Assembly: GCA_963719485.1 (NCBI GenBank)
Contig: OY970387.1
Location: 496,001 to 560,000, forward strand
DNA: 64,000 bases
DNA from: Bog-473 sp963719485
GTDB lineage: Bacteria; Actinomycetota; Acidimicrobiia; Acidimicrobiales; RAAP-2
Direction: 5' to 3'
Below, piece after piece: positions 34,008 to 42,525 of this stretch. The notes beneath the pieces were generated by a model. The model was not told the origin of the DNA, did not search any database, and saw only the letters and a program-made list of their open reading frames with translations. Position 1 is the stretch's first letter, and each line of letters begins with the position of its first letter. The translations under genes and the position numbers were made by a program.

Positions 34008-34751
34008 TCACAGGTACCAGCCGCCGTTCACGTTGATCTGTTGTCCGGTGATGTACCCGGCTTCCTCGGAGCAGAGGAAGGCACAGGCGACGGCGATGTC
34101 GTCGGGCGTGCCGGCGCGCCCGAGCGGTGCGCGCGCCACCACCTGCTCCATGCTGGCCATGGCGCCGGACTCGATGGGCCGCCGCATCATGGGTGTGTCG
34201 ATGACACCAGGAGGGATGGTGTTCACCGTGATGCCGTTCGGCGCAAGGTCGAGCGCCAGCGCCTTGGTCAGCGCGATGACTCCACCCTTCGACGCCACGT
34301 AATGGGACATGCGGCGGGTGCCCGACTGGGCCGAGGAGGATGAGATGGTCACGATCCTTCCCCATCCGGCCTCGATCATGTCGGGCACCACGGCCTGGAG
34401 GCAGTGGAACGTCCCCGTGAGGTTGACTGCCATCATCCTGTCCCAGGCATCGGCACTGATGTCGAGAAAGTCCTCGAATCCCTCGATGCCGGCGCTGGTG
34501 ACCATGATCCCGACGGGCCCGAAGGCGGTCCGCACCTCGTCGAGCGCGGCGTCGATGGCGGCCCGGTCGCTCACGTCCACGGCAGCGCCCAGCGCGGCAC
34601 CCCCCTCCGCCACCACCTCCTTCGCCACGGTGTCGGCCGCCTCGCCGTTGATGTCGAGCACGGCCACCTTGTTCCCCGGGCGAGCAAGGTGGTGGCAGAT
34701 GGCCCGGCCCATGCCCGAGCCACCACCGGTGACCACCGCGACCCGGCTCAC
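34008..34751 (-). CDS. short-chain dehydrogenase/reductase (classical)
   Basis: A 247-residue classical SDR: TGGGSGMG coenzyme loop (8-15), catalytic SSSSAQSG and YVASK, and a FabG-like C-terminus (GQQINVNGGWYL). NAD(P)-dependent alcohol/ketone interconversion. It is first in the leftward operon with TauD and the amidohydrolase, divergent from the LLM oxidoreductase. The aspartate after the second strand (VLDINGE) suggests NAD rather than NADP preference. Confidence 0.92.
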   Translation of the reverse strand: MSRVAVVTGGGSGMGRAICHHLARPGNKVAVLDINGEAADTVAKEVVAEGGAALGAAVDVSDRAAIDAALDEVRTAFGPVGIMVTSAGIEGFEDFLDISADAWDRMMAVNLTGTFHCLQAVVPDMIEAGWGRIVTISSSSAQSGTRRMSHYVASKGGVIALTKALALDLAPNGITVNTIPPGVIDTPMMRRPIESGAMASMEQVVARAPLGRAGTPDDIAVACAFLCSEEAGYITGQQINVNGGWYL

Positions 34752-34914
34752 CTGCGACCCTCACCTTTCGTGCCGGCACAGCTCATTCGTCAGCCCCTCC
34801 GATCCGGTCGAGGCTTCCCACCCCACCGTCTTCCGTCCCGGCGACCGTCTTGGACCAGGCGGCCGTCGGTCGATCTCCCCTGCCGGCGCGGAACGGTGCC
34901 GGTAGAGTGGTCGG

Positions 34915-34943
34915 ATGTTATTGACAGTGCAAAATCCTGTCAA
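34915..34943 (-). promoter_or_regulatory. near-ideal promoter covered by an inverted repeat
   Basis: Leftward, TTGACA (34943-34938), exactly 17 bases, and TAACAT (34920-34915) form a good sigma-70-type promoter for the SDR-TauD-amidohydrolase operon. The inverted repeat TTGACAG-N9-CTGTCAA (34921-34943) fills the space between and over the -35 box, so a bound repressor would exclude polymerase. The region also separates the divergent LLM gene, which may be co-regulated. Confidence 0.6.
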
Positions 34944-35017
34944 CCGTCCCTAGCAGCTGGCGATAGCACGATGTACAGTTGATGAGAATGCCCTTTCCAG
35001 ACTGAGAGGAGGTTCGG

Positions 35018-35977
35018 ATGCGCATCGGTCTTCAGGTGAGCGCCGACCGGGGCCGCTACGCCACCAAGGTGGAGAAACTCCAGGCTGACGCCCGCTGGGC
35101 CGACGAAGCCGGCCTGGACTCGGTCTGGACGCCGCAGATCCCCGACGAGTTCGACGTCATGACGGCGGCCACGCTCATCGGTGCGGCCACGTCGAGGATC
35201 GAGGTCGGGACGGCCATCGTGCCCCTGCAGCCCCGGCACCCGATCGTGCTGGCCCAGCAGGCGCTCTCCAACCAGGCCGTCTGCGCAGGCCGCTTCACGC
35301 TCGGCCTGGGGGTCTCGCACCACTGGATCATTCAGGACATGCTCGGTCTGCCCTACGAACGGCATGTCACGACGATGCGCTGCTACCTCGATGTGCTCGA
35401 GCAGGCTCTGGGCGGACCGGGACTTGTCGACGTGCAGAACGAGCTCTTCACCATCCGCAACCCGCTCGACGTCACCGACATCACGCCGACGCCGATCATG
35501 ATCGCTGCACTGGGCCCGGTGATGTTGAAGCTGGCCGGTGCACGCGCAGCGGGCACCAGTTTGTGGTTGGCGGACGAGCGCACGATCGCGTCGCACGTCG
35601 TCCCCGCCATCTCCAAGGCGGCGGAGGCGGCCGGCCGGCCGGCACCCCGCATCATGGCCGGCGTGCCTGTCTGCCTCTGCGACGACGACGAGATCGACGC
35701 GGCGGTCGAGAAGACGAACCGCACCCTGAGCGAAGTCGTGGCCTCCCCCAATTACGTGCGGTTGATGGAACACGGTGACGCGGAAGCCATCGGCGACGTC
35801 CTCATCTGCGGGAGCGAGGCCGCCATGGAGAAGCGGATGCGCAGCTTCGCCGACGCGGGGGTCACCGACCTGAACGCGCGCATCGTGCCACTGGGCGAAG
35901 GACGCGACGAGATCAAGGCCTCAGCCGAGCGGACCCGCGAATTCCTCGCGGCCGTGGCACCCTCGCTCCGGAGGTGA
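35018..35977 (+). CDS. LLM class (F420/FMN-type) oxidoreductase
   Basis: A 319-residue luciferase-like TIM-barrel protein: MRIGLQVSADRGRY, DEAGLDSVWTPQIP, SRIEVGTAIVPLQPRHP and GRFTLGLGVSHHWII. The last segment resembles F420-binding members of actinobacteria (the TIGR03564-like group); FMN cannot be ruled out. AGAGGAGG precedes the ATG. It is divergent from the SDR operon and faces the TetR gene with only 15 bases between them. Probable role: hydride transfer or Baeyer-Villiger-like oxidation of a pathway intermediate. Confidence 0.88.
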   Translation: MRIGLQVSADRGRYATKVEKLQADARWADEAGLDSVWTPQIPDEFDVMTAATLIGAATSRIEVGTAIVPLQPRHPIVLAQQALSNQAVCAGRFTLGLGVSHHWIIQDMLGLPYERHVTTMRCYLDVLEQALGGPGLVDVQNELFTIRNPLDVTDITPTPIMIAALGPVMLKLAGARAAGTSLWLADERTIASHVVPAISKAAEAAGRPAPRIMAGVPVCLCDDDEIDAAVEKTNRTLSEVVASPNYVRLMEHGDAEAIGDVLICGSEAAMEKRMRSFADAGVTDLNARIVPLGEGRDEIKASAERTREFLAAVAPSLRR

Positions 35978-35992
35978 GCAGCCTCGGGGGCT

Positions 35993-36712
35993 TCAGCTTC
36001 CCTTGGAGGTGAGGATGCCGCTCGACAGAAACGTCCAGAGCTGCGCCGCGGCCCGCTCGCCGTCCAGCGGCTCCTCGTTCCCGCTGATCGTCTGCGCGTA
36101 CGCCGCGTTGAACATGATGGTGGACAGGATCACACCGGCCACCTGCGCGCGGTCCAGGCCCGACGGTACGTCCCCGGCCTCGGCCGCGTCCTCGAGGACC
36201 TTCTCGAGGAGCGTCACGAGCGGGACGAAGGCACGCGATGCCTCCGTCTGGTGTGCGGTCAGGAGCTGGTGGCAGAACTCCGCCATCACCGGCGTGGGAT
36301 TGTTCTTCGACGTCCGTCCCTTCGGCGCGGGCAGGCACATCTTGTAGTACTCGACGACGAAGCAGTGGAGCCGCTCCAAGGGTGTGTCCTGGCGGGAGAT
36401 CTGCTCTTCGAGCCGGTCCGCCGTGGAGAGGATTGCCTCGTCGAACAGAGCGAGGAGCAGCTCGTGCTTGCCGGCGAAGTACTGGTAGAAGCTCCGCAAC
36501 GACTGCCCCGAGCGGTCCACGACCTCCTGGACGGTGAACTCCTTGCCGGACTCGGCCCGGGCCAGCAGCTCGAAGCCGGCATCGAGGAAGCGCTGAACCC
36601 GTCCCTCGCTCCGCAGGCGGGCCGAGTCGAGGGAGCGCGCCACGGCGAGGTCACGCCGCCTGACGGGCTCCGTGGTGGCGGTCGAACCGGCTGAAGGATC
36701 GTCGACTGACAT
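35993..36712 (-). CDS. TetR family transcriptional regulator
   Basis: A 239-residue regulator with an N-terminal arginine-rich tail, a TetR helix-turn-helix (about residues 38-85; EVVDRSGQSLRSFYQYFAGKHELL) and a helical C-terminal domain (YYKMCLPAPKG, VAGVILSTIMFNAAY). It is divergent from the SnoaL-acyl-CoA dehydrogenase operon across a 239-base region that is AT-richer than average, so it likely regulates that operon. It is also a candidate ligand for the inverted repeat at 34.9 kb. Confidence 0.88.
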   Translation of the reverse strand: MSVDDPSAGSTATTEPVRRRDLAVARSLDSARLRSEGRVQRFLDAGFELLARAESGKEFTVQEVVDRSGQSLRSFYQYFAGKHELLLALFDEAILSTADRLEEQISRQDTPLERLHCFVVEYYKMCLPAPKGRTSKNNPTPVMAEFCHQLLTAHQTEASRAFVPLVTLLEKVLEDAAEAGDVPSGLDRAQVAGVILSTIMFNAAYAQTISGNEEPLDGERAAAQLWTFLSSGILTSKGS

Positions 36713-36860
36713 CGCGCCACTTTAACGGCTGTGTACCAATTTGAGAGCATCCTTCTCCCCAGACTGCGAGGCGTAACGTTGAAATACTGCAATCCGACTT
36801 CCGCCCGGTTGGTGCGGGATCACATACGGATGCGGCCGCGAAGTGCCTGGTATACGACCG

Positions 36861-36888
36861 TTACACTTTTGGAGAATGCTGTTATCGT
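36861..36888 (+). promoter_or_regulatory. possible promoter of the SnoaL-dehydrogenase operon
   Basis: TTACAC (36861-36866) and TATCGT (36883-36888), 16 bases apart, precede the SnoaL-like gene by about 65 bases. The match to sigma-70-type consensus is moderate. The rest of the 239-base intergenic region shows no clear inverted repeat to my eye. Confidence 0.35.
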
Positions 36889-36951
36889 AGAGCGGACGTT
36901 CCTGGCGGCACGCCCCGATCACACAGGAGAGGACCGAGGAGAGCGCGGACC

Positions 36952-37392
36952 ATGGACCAGTCCCGCATTGCGGACATCACGGAGATCGAGCAGCTCCTCG
37001 CCCGCTATGCCATCGGCATGACCCGGGACGACATCGATGCGGTCATCGAGGTCTTCACCCCGGACGGGGCCTACAGCGCGTTCGGTGAGACGTATGCGTT
37101 GCGTGATTTCCCGGCGCTGGTCCGGGTTGCCCCCAAGGGCCTCTTCCTCACTGGTACCCCGGTGCTCGACCTCGACGGGGACGCCGGCACGGGGCACCAG
37201 ACGCTCTGCTTCGTCGATCAGACCACCCATGACATGCGCATCGGGTACTACACGGACTCGTACCGCCGGACTGCCGACGGATGGAGGCTCCACACCCGCT
37301 CGATGACCTTCCTCCGGCGCAGCGGTGCCCGAGACGCCGGCAGGCCGCACGACCCGACCCGCCCGGCGCCCACCGCAGGCGCGACCGACTAA
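36952..37392 (+). CDS. SnoaL-like / NTF2-fold protein
   Basis: A 146-residue protein of the SnoaL_4/NTF2-like superfamily (EIEQLLARYAIGMTRDDIDAV, YRRTADGWRLHTRSMTFLRR). The fold hosts small isomerases, dehydratases and hydroxylase-partner proteins, as well as steroid delta-isomerase relatives. A proline-rich C-terminal tail is unremarkable. It leads a rightward operon, ten bases before an acyl-CoA dehydrogenase, so an isomerase or dehydratase role is possible but not shown. GAGGAGAG lies upstream of the ATG. Confidence 0.85.
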   Translation: MDQSRIADITEIEQLLARYAIGMTRDDIDAVIEVFTPDGAYSAFGETYALRDFPALVRVAPKGLFLTGTPVLDLDGDAGTGHQTLCFVDQTTHDMRIGYYTDSYRRTADGWRLHTRSMTFLRRSGARDAGRPHDPTRPAPTAGATD

Positions 37393-37402
37393 CGCCGGCG
37401 CG

Positions 37403-38535
37403 ATGGAGCTCGGGGAGTTCAAGGCAGCGGTCGACGCCTGGCTCGACGAGCACGAGTCCGAACTCGCGTCCGGCTACGTGGGCATCGGGACGCCTCGACG
37501 AGCAGATGGCGCAACTGCGCAAGGTCATGCGGCTGACCTACGACGCCGGCTTCATGCGCATGGGCTGGCCCGAGCGCGTCGGCGGGCTCGGAGGCTCGAA
37601 CCTCTTGCGTGCGTACCTCGGGGAGGCGCTCACGGCGCGTGACCTCGTCGAACCCGGCATCTACTCCATGCCCGAGGTGCTCGCGCCGACGATGATCGAC
37701 TACGCACTCGAGGAGCTCGCGGCCGACATGGTGCCGCGCCTGCTGCGCGGTGAGGAGATCTGGTGCCAGGGGTTCTCCGAGCCGGGGACGGGGAGCAACC
37801 TGGCGTCGCTCGCCTGCCGGGCCACGCGGACCGACGAGGGTTGGCGGATCAACGGCCAGAAGGTGTGGACGAGCCTGGCCCAGTACGCGCAGCGGTGCGT
37901 GCTCCTCACACGCACGGGCACGCCCGAATCGGCGCACAAGGGGATCACCGCGCTGTTCATCGACATGGACAGCCCCGGGATCATGGTGCGGCCGATCGAG
38001 ACGATGCACGGCGCCCGGGAATTCTGCGAGGTCTTCTTCGACGACGTGCTCGTGCCCCTTGACCGGGTCCTCGGCGAGGTGGACCAGGGCTGGGCCGTCG
38101 CCATGGACCTTCTCCCCTACGAGCGGAGCACGGCACTGTGGCATCGCGCCGCCTACCTGCAGCGTCGGCTGCAGCAGCTCGTGGCGGCGGCGCCCGCCGG
38201 AGCGCTCGACCCCTCGGCCGTGGGTCAGGCGACCGAGCTGCTGTGGGCGTTCCGGGCTCGCTCGCGGTCGACTCAGCGGCGGCTCGCGGCAGGCGAGACG
38301 TTGGGCCCCGAGACGTCCATCGACAAGGTGCTCGTGGCGACGGCGGAACAGGCGGTCTTCGACCTGGTCGCCGACGGCCTCGGTGCCGAAGTGGCCATCG
38401 GGGACGACCCGGCCAGCCAACGATGGCGCGCCGAGTATCCTCTACTCACGCGCCGCGACGATCTACGGCGGCAGCGCCGAGATCCAGCGCAACATCATCG
38501 CCCGCCGGCTGCTCGACCTCGGGGCCGATCGCTGA
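37403..38535 (+). CDS. acyl-CoA dehydrogenase, first subunit of a pair, two frameshifts
   Basis: An acyl-CoA dehydrogenase of about 376 residues: MELGEFKAAVDAWLDEHESEL, GFSEPGTGSNLASL, GQKVWTSLAQYA, and a C-terminal ATIYGGSAEIQRNIIARRLLDL. The YGG replaces the YEG glutamate of medium-chain enzymes, as in the paired steroid-type dehydrogenases. One extra C near 37494 and one extra T near 38437 break the frame; both corrections restore conserved sequence. The stop overlaps the next dehydrogenase start (TGATG), so the two form a probable heteromer. If the errors are not corrected, the sequence appears as a false two-domain fusion. Confidence 0.87.
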
Positions 38536-39488
38536 TGGAGGCGGCCGAGCGCGCGCTTTTCGAAAACGGGATCCGGCGTGCCGCGGAGGCGAGCAGCGCA
38601 GTTGCCCTCGACGCGGCGCTCGACGAGCTCGGTTGGCGTGACGCACTGGCGGCCGACCGCCGGGTCGCCGTGTCGGTGCTCTTCGAATCCCAGGGTGCGG
38701 CCAACGTGACCTCCGCCGCACTCGACCTCCTGCTGGCGTCGACGCTCGCCCCGGACCACGCGGACGCGGCTGTCGTGCTACCCCCGCTCCGGCAAGGCGC
38801 GCCACCGGCCCACGTCCTTGGCGACCTGTGTCACATCGAGGGGCTCGGTACCGCGGCGTTGGCCCGGTCCGAGACGGCGATCGTGGTGAGCGGAGACGGT
38901 GACGGGGCCACGGCGCTCGCCGTCGAGACGCGCCTGCTCCAGCGCCGCCCCGTGCACGGCCTCGACCCTGCGCTGAGCCTGATAGAGGTGAGCGGCGACG
39001 TCCATGCCGCGCGCTCCGCCGGGAAGCCGGTCGACTGGGCGGCTGCCCTGGAACTGGGACGTCTCGCCCTCGGCCACGAACTCGTCGGCGCCGCGCGCGG
39101 CATGCTCGAGCTGGCGCGCGTGCACGCACTCGAGCGTGTCCAGTTCGGGCGGCCCATCAGTACCTTCCAGGCCGTCCGCCACCGGCTCGCCGACAGCCTC
39201 GTGGCCGTGGAAGCCGCCGCGTCGTTGCTCGACGCGGCGTGGGACGACCCGTCCACGAAGACGGCCGGCATGGCCAAGGCGTTCGCCGGACGGTCGGCCC
39301 GCACGGTGGCGCGCCACTGCCAGCAGGTGCTGGCCGGCATCGGGTTCACCACCGAGCACCCGCTGCACCGGTTCGTCCGGCGCACCCTGGTGCTCGACCA
39401 GCTGCTCGGTGCGGGCAGTGTCATCACCCACCAGCTGGGGACGGACATGCTCGGGAGCGGCTCCCTGCCTCCTGCTTTCCCGCTCTGA
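38535..39488 (+). CDS. acyl-CoA dehydrogenase, second subunit of a pair
   Basis: A 317-residue acyl-CoA dehydrogenase-related protein with a shortened N-terminal domain and the characteristic C-terminal stretches HALERVQFGRPISTFQAVRH and GIGFTTEHPLHRFVRR. It is shorter than free-standing enzymes (about 380) and lacks the strong substrate-pocket motifs, as expected for the FAD-contributing partner in alpha2beta2 enzymes. Its ATG shares a base with the upstream stop. The aldehyde dehydrogenase follows about 108 bases later, after an inverted repeat that may be a second promoter. Confidence 0.88.
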   Translation: MEAAERALFENGIRRAAEASSAVALDAALDELGWRDALAADRRVAVSVLFESQGAANVTSAALDLLLASTLAPDHADAAVVLPPLRQGAPPAHVLGDLCHIEGLGTAALARSETAIVVSGDGDGATALAVETRLLQRRPVHGLDPALSLIEVSGDVHAARSAGKPVDWAAALELGRLALGHELVGAARGMLELARVHALERVQFGRPISTFQAVRHRLADSLVAVEAAASLLDAAWDDPSTKTAGMAKAFAGRSARTVARHCQQVLAGIGFTTEHPLHRFVRRTLVLDQLLGAGSVITHQLGTDMLGSGSLPPAFPL

Positions 39489-39552
39489 CGTCCGGGCGGG
39501 AGGGGCGGGTTGCGCTGACCTCGATTATGCTGATGGCGGTTTTTGATAATCC

Positions 39553-39574
39553 GGTTTCCACTCTATGAGAAACC
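39553..39574. promoter_or_regulatory. inverted repeat upstream of the second aldehyde dehydrogenase
   Basis: GGTTTC-N10-GAAACC (39553-39574) is a perfect six-base inverted repeat 23 bases before the ATG of the aldehyde dehydrogenase at 39.6 kb. GATAAT, a good -10 box, lies just upstream (39545-39550), though I see no convincing -35 box. It could be an operator for an internal promoter. Confidence 0.4.
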
Positions 39575-39596
39575 ATGAAGAGACAGGGGGTCGGGC

Positions 39597-41075
39597 ATGA
39601 CCGCAGGCAACCACGAACACAGGATGCTGGTGGACGGCGCGCTGGTCGAGTCCGATACGGGCAAGACCTTCGACAACATCAACCCCGCCACCGAGGAGGT
39701 CCTCGGGCCGGTGGCCGACGGTTCGAACGCCGACATGCAGCGGGCCATCGACGGCGCGCGGCGGGCCTTCGACGAGACGGACTGGTCGACCAACCGGGAA
39801 CTGCGCAAGCAGTGCCTCTCGCAGCTGCAGGACGCGCTGGAGAAAGAGCGGGCGGAGCTGCGCGAAGAGCTGATCCTGGAGGTGGGCTGCCCGCGCATGA
39901 CCACCCACGCCAACCAGCTCGACATCCCACTGGACGGCGCGCTGCGCTACCCGGTCAAGCTCATGGACGAGTTCCCCTGGCGCACCGACGTCAGCGAGAT
40001 CGTCGACCGCCGGGGCAGGGCCAACACCCGCCAGATCTGGAAGGAGCCGGTCGGCGTCGTGGGCGCCATCGTGCCGTGGAACTTCCCCCTCGAGGTGACC
40101 CTGAACAAGCTCGGGCAGGCTCTGGCCACCGGCAACACGGTGATCCTGAAGCCGGCGCCGGACACGCCGTGGAACGCGACCCGCCTGGGGCGTCTGGTCG
40201 CCGAGCAGACCGACTTCCCGCGCGGCGTGCTGAGCGTCGTGACGTCCTCCGACCACCTCGTCGGAGAGGAGCTCACCCTCTCGCCCAAGGTCGACCTGAT
40301 TTCGTTCACGGGTTCGACCGCGGTCGGCAAACGCATCATGGAGAAGGGCGCTGCGACGCTCAAGCGCACCTTCCTCGAGCTCGGCGGCAAGTCGGCGACG
40401 ATCGTGCTCGACGACGCGGACTTCGCGGCGTCGGTGCCTTCGGGAATCCAGGTGTGCTTCCACGGCGGCCAGGGCTGCGCCATCCAGACCCGCATGCTCC
40501 TCCCCCGGTCGCGCTACGAGGAGGGCGTCGAGATCCTCCGCGCCACGCTGTCGTCGGTGGCCTACGGGGACCCGCAACGCCCCGACGTCCTGATGGGGCC
40601 CCTCGTCTCGGCCAAGCAGCGGGACCGGGTGCTCGGCTACATCGAGAAGGGCGTCGACGAGGGCGCCACCCTGGCCCTCGGGGGCGGTCGTCCGGCCCAG
40701 CTCCCCACGGGCTGGTACGTGGAGCCGACCCTCTTCACCGACGTCGGCAACGCCATGACGATCGCCCAGGAGGAGATCTTCGGGCCGGTTCTCGTCGTCA
40801 TCCCCTTCGACGACGACGACGACGCGGTGCGGATCGCCAACGACAGCGTCTACGGACTCTCGGGTGGGGTGTTCTCGGGATCACTCGAGCGCTCGCTGCG
40901 GGTGGCCGAGCGCGTCCGCACCGGGACCTTCGCCGTAAACGGGGGCGCGGCGATCGGGCAGGCCGACATGCCGTTCGGGGGCTACAAGCACAGTGGTATC
41001 GGCCGCCAGAACGGGTTGGCAGGATTCGACCAATACCTCGAGACGAAGTCGGTGGCGTGGCCGACGCCGCAGTAG
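39597..41075 (+). CDS. NAD(P)-dependent aldehyde dehydrogenase (paralogue)
   Basis: A 492-residue aldehyde dehydrogenase very similar to the one at 9.5-11.0 kb over its whole length. PWNFP (160-164), FTGST, LELGGK with Glu261, and GQGCAIQTR with Cys294 are all present. GACAGGGGGTCGGGC precedes the ATG. It sits between the dehydrogenase pair and the ferredoxin-type reductase in the rightward operon, so it may oxidise aldehydes from the second P450 or from retro-aldol cleavage. Confidence 0.93.
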   Translation: MTAGNHEHRMLVDGALVESDTGKTFDNINPATEEVLGPVADGSNADMQRAIDGARRAFDETDWSTNRELRKQCLSQLQDALEKERAELREELILEVGCPRMTTHANQLDIPLDGALRYPVKLMDEFPWRTDVSEIVDRRGRANTRQIWKEPVGVVGAIVPWNFPLEVTLNKLGQALATGNTVILKPAPDTPWNATRLGRLVAEQTDFPRGVLSVVTSSDHLVGEELTLSPKVDLISFTGSTAVGKRIMEKGAATLKRTFLELGGKSATIVLDDADFAASVPSGIQVCFHGGQGCAIQTRMLLPRSRYEEGVEILRATLSSVAYGDPQRPDVLMGPLVSAKQRDRVLGYIEKGVDEGATLALGGGRPAQLPTGWYVEPTLFTDVGNAMTIAQEEIFGPVLVVIPFDDDDDAVRIANDSVYGLSGGVFSGSLERSLRVAERVRTGTFAVNGGAAIGQADMPFGGYKHSGIGRQNGLAGFDQYLETKSVAWPTPQ

Positions 41076-41091
41076 GCCACTTGACGGTGCC

Positions 41092-42174
41092 GTGAGCAAT
41101 CACGAACCCGTTCTGCGTCAGCACGGGTATCACACACTGCGGATCGGGCAGGTCGTCCGCGAGACCCACGACGCCTGCTCCTACGTGCTCCACGTCCCGG
41201 AGGAGCTCGGGGAGACCTTCCGCTACCGTCCGGGACAGTTCTGCACCTTTCGGGTGCACATCGACGGCGAGGAGCAGCTCCGCTCCTACTCCATGTCCAG
41301 CGCGCCCGAGACCGATCGCGACCTGACGGTCACCGTCAAGCGCGTGGCGGGCGGCCTCGTTTCCAACTGGTTCCTCGACAACCTCAATGTGGGAGACGAG
41401 CTCGAGGTCACCAAGCCCGCGGGCATGTTCTGCCCGCAGGAGACGGAACGTCCGGTGCTGGGCTTGTGCGGTGGCAGCGGCATCACGCCGGTCATGTCCA
41501 TCGCCAAACACGTCCTCGCCACCACGCAGCGCCCGGTCCGGCTGCTCTACGCCAACCGCGACCGCGACTCGGTGATCTTCGACTCCGCGCTGGTCGCCCT
41601 CTGCGCGGACCACCCCGACCGGCTCGAGGTCCGGCGCCACTTCGACTCCGACGACGGCTATCTGACCGCGGAGGCCGTCGCCGGGTTCGTGGTGGACGGC
41701 CTCGGTGCCGACATCTACATCTGCGGTCCGGGCCCCTTCATGGACGTCGTCGAGTCCGCCTTGCAGGACTCGGGCGTCGAACCGGGACACATCTTCATTG
41801 AGCGCTTCCTGGTGGAGCAGCAGGAGAAGACGTCGGCCCTGGTCGACGAGGAGGCGGCCGCCGTCGCAGAGGCGGCGGGCGGCGGCGCTGCGATTCCCGC
41901 CGAGGTGACCGTCCTGCTCGGCGGGAAGACGAAGGTGATCCGCTACCAGCCGGGCGACACCCTGCTCGAGACGGCCCGTCGGGGCGGCCTGCGCCCGCCC
42001 TTCTCGTGCGAGGCCGGCAACTGCGCCACGTGCATGGCCTTCCTCAAGGAGGGCTCGGTTACCATGCGGGTCAACAACGCGCTGACTCCCGAGGAGGTGG
42101 AGGAGGGCTGGGTGCTCACGTGTCAGAGCCTGCCCTCCGGCCACACCGTGACCGTCGAGTACGAGACGATGTGA
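41092..42174 (+). CDS. ferredoxin-NAD(P) reductase with C-terminal 2Fe-2S domain (KshB/PaaE-like)
   Basis: A 360-residue reductase with an FAD-binding barrel (RSYS 64-67), an NAD(P) domain (CGGSGITPV, about 126-134) and a C-terminal plant-type 2Fe-2S domain with Cys306, Cys311, Cys314 and Cys344 (C-x4-C-x2-C-x29-C). This layout, FAD then NAD then ferredoxin, is that of KshB and PaaE-type electron donors to Rieske oxygenases. GTG at 41092 follows the aldehyde dehydrogenase by 16 bases. A Rieske oxygenase is encoded face to face just beyond, so it probably reduces that oxygenase and perhaps others. Confidence 0.92.
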   Translation: MSNHEPVLRQHGYHTLRIGQVVRETHDACSYVLHVPEELGETFRYRPGQFCTFRVHIDGEEQLRSYSMSSAPETDRDLTVTVKRVAGGLVSNWFLDNLNVGDELEVTKPAGMFCPQETERPVLGLCGGSGITPVMSIAKHVLATTQRPVRLLYANRDRDSVIFDSALVALCADHPDRLEVRRHFDSDDGYLTAEAVAGFVVDGLGADIYICGPGPFMDVVESALQDSGVEPGHIFIERFLVEQQEKTSALVDEEAAAVAEAAGGGAAIPAEVTVLLGGKTKVIRYQPGDTLLETARRGGLRPPFSCEAGNCATCMAFLKEGSVTMRVNNALTPEEVEEGWVLTCQSLPSGHTVTVEYETM

Positions 42175-42180
42175 CCTGAT

Positions 42181-42525
42181 TCAGGGACCGGGCTCGACCA
42201 GCAGATCGAGGTAGGCCGCGCCCGAGTCGGGCACGCGGGGCTGTCCCCAGCACTCGACCGGGAACGACACCATGATCATGGAGTAGAGCAGGTGGAGCAG
42301 GTTCACCCCGTCCTCGGTCAAGTCCTCGAGGGGGACCTGGTCGAGGTAGGTCATCGCCGCGTCGGCCCGGGGCATGGCGGCGTCGTAGAGCGCCTGCATC
42401 TCGTCCATGGTGCTGGCCAGCCGCGTGGCGTAACGCTCGCGCTCGGTCGGCAGGCACCACTTGGAGGCGAACGGCTCCAGGTCGGAGAACTCGCTCGGCA
42501 ACAGGGTCGCTTCCATTGACGTCAT
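42181..42525 (-). CDS. small uncharacterised protein coupled to the Rieske oxygenase
   Basis: A 114-residue acidic protein with no motif I recognise. It begins MTSMEATLLPSEF, is mostly helical by composition, and contains CWGQPRVPDSGAAYL near its end. Its ATG overlaps the Rieske oxygenase stop (ATGA), with GGAGGT directly upstream, so the two proteins are made together. An internal ATG at 42516 would shorten it by three residues. An accessory or assembly role for the oxygenase is an inference from coupling. It ends six bases from the convergent reductase gene. Confidence 0.75.
   Translation of the reverse strand: MTSMEATLLPSEFSDLEPFASKWCLPTERERYATRLASTMDEMQALYDAAMPRADAAMTYLDQVPLEDLTEDGVNLLHLLYSMIMVSFPVECWGQPRVPDSGAAYLDLLVEPGP

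Noticed and set aside
37281..39488. An apparent 735-residue fusion of two acyl-CoA dehydrogenases
   Set aside because: It arises from single extra bases at about 37494 and 38437; the corrected frames end and start with a TGATG overlap.
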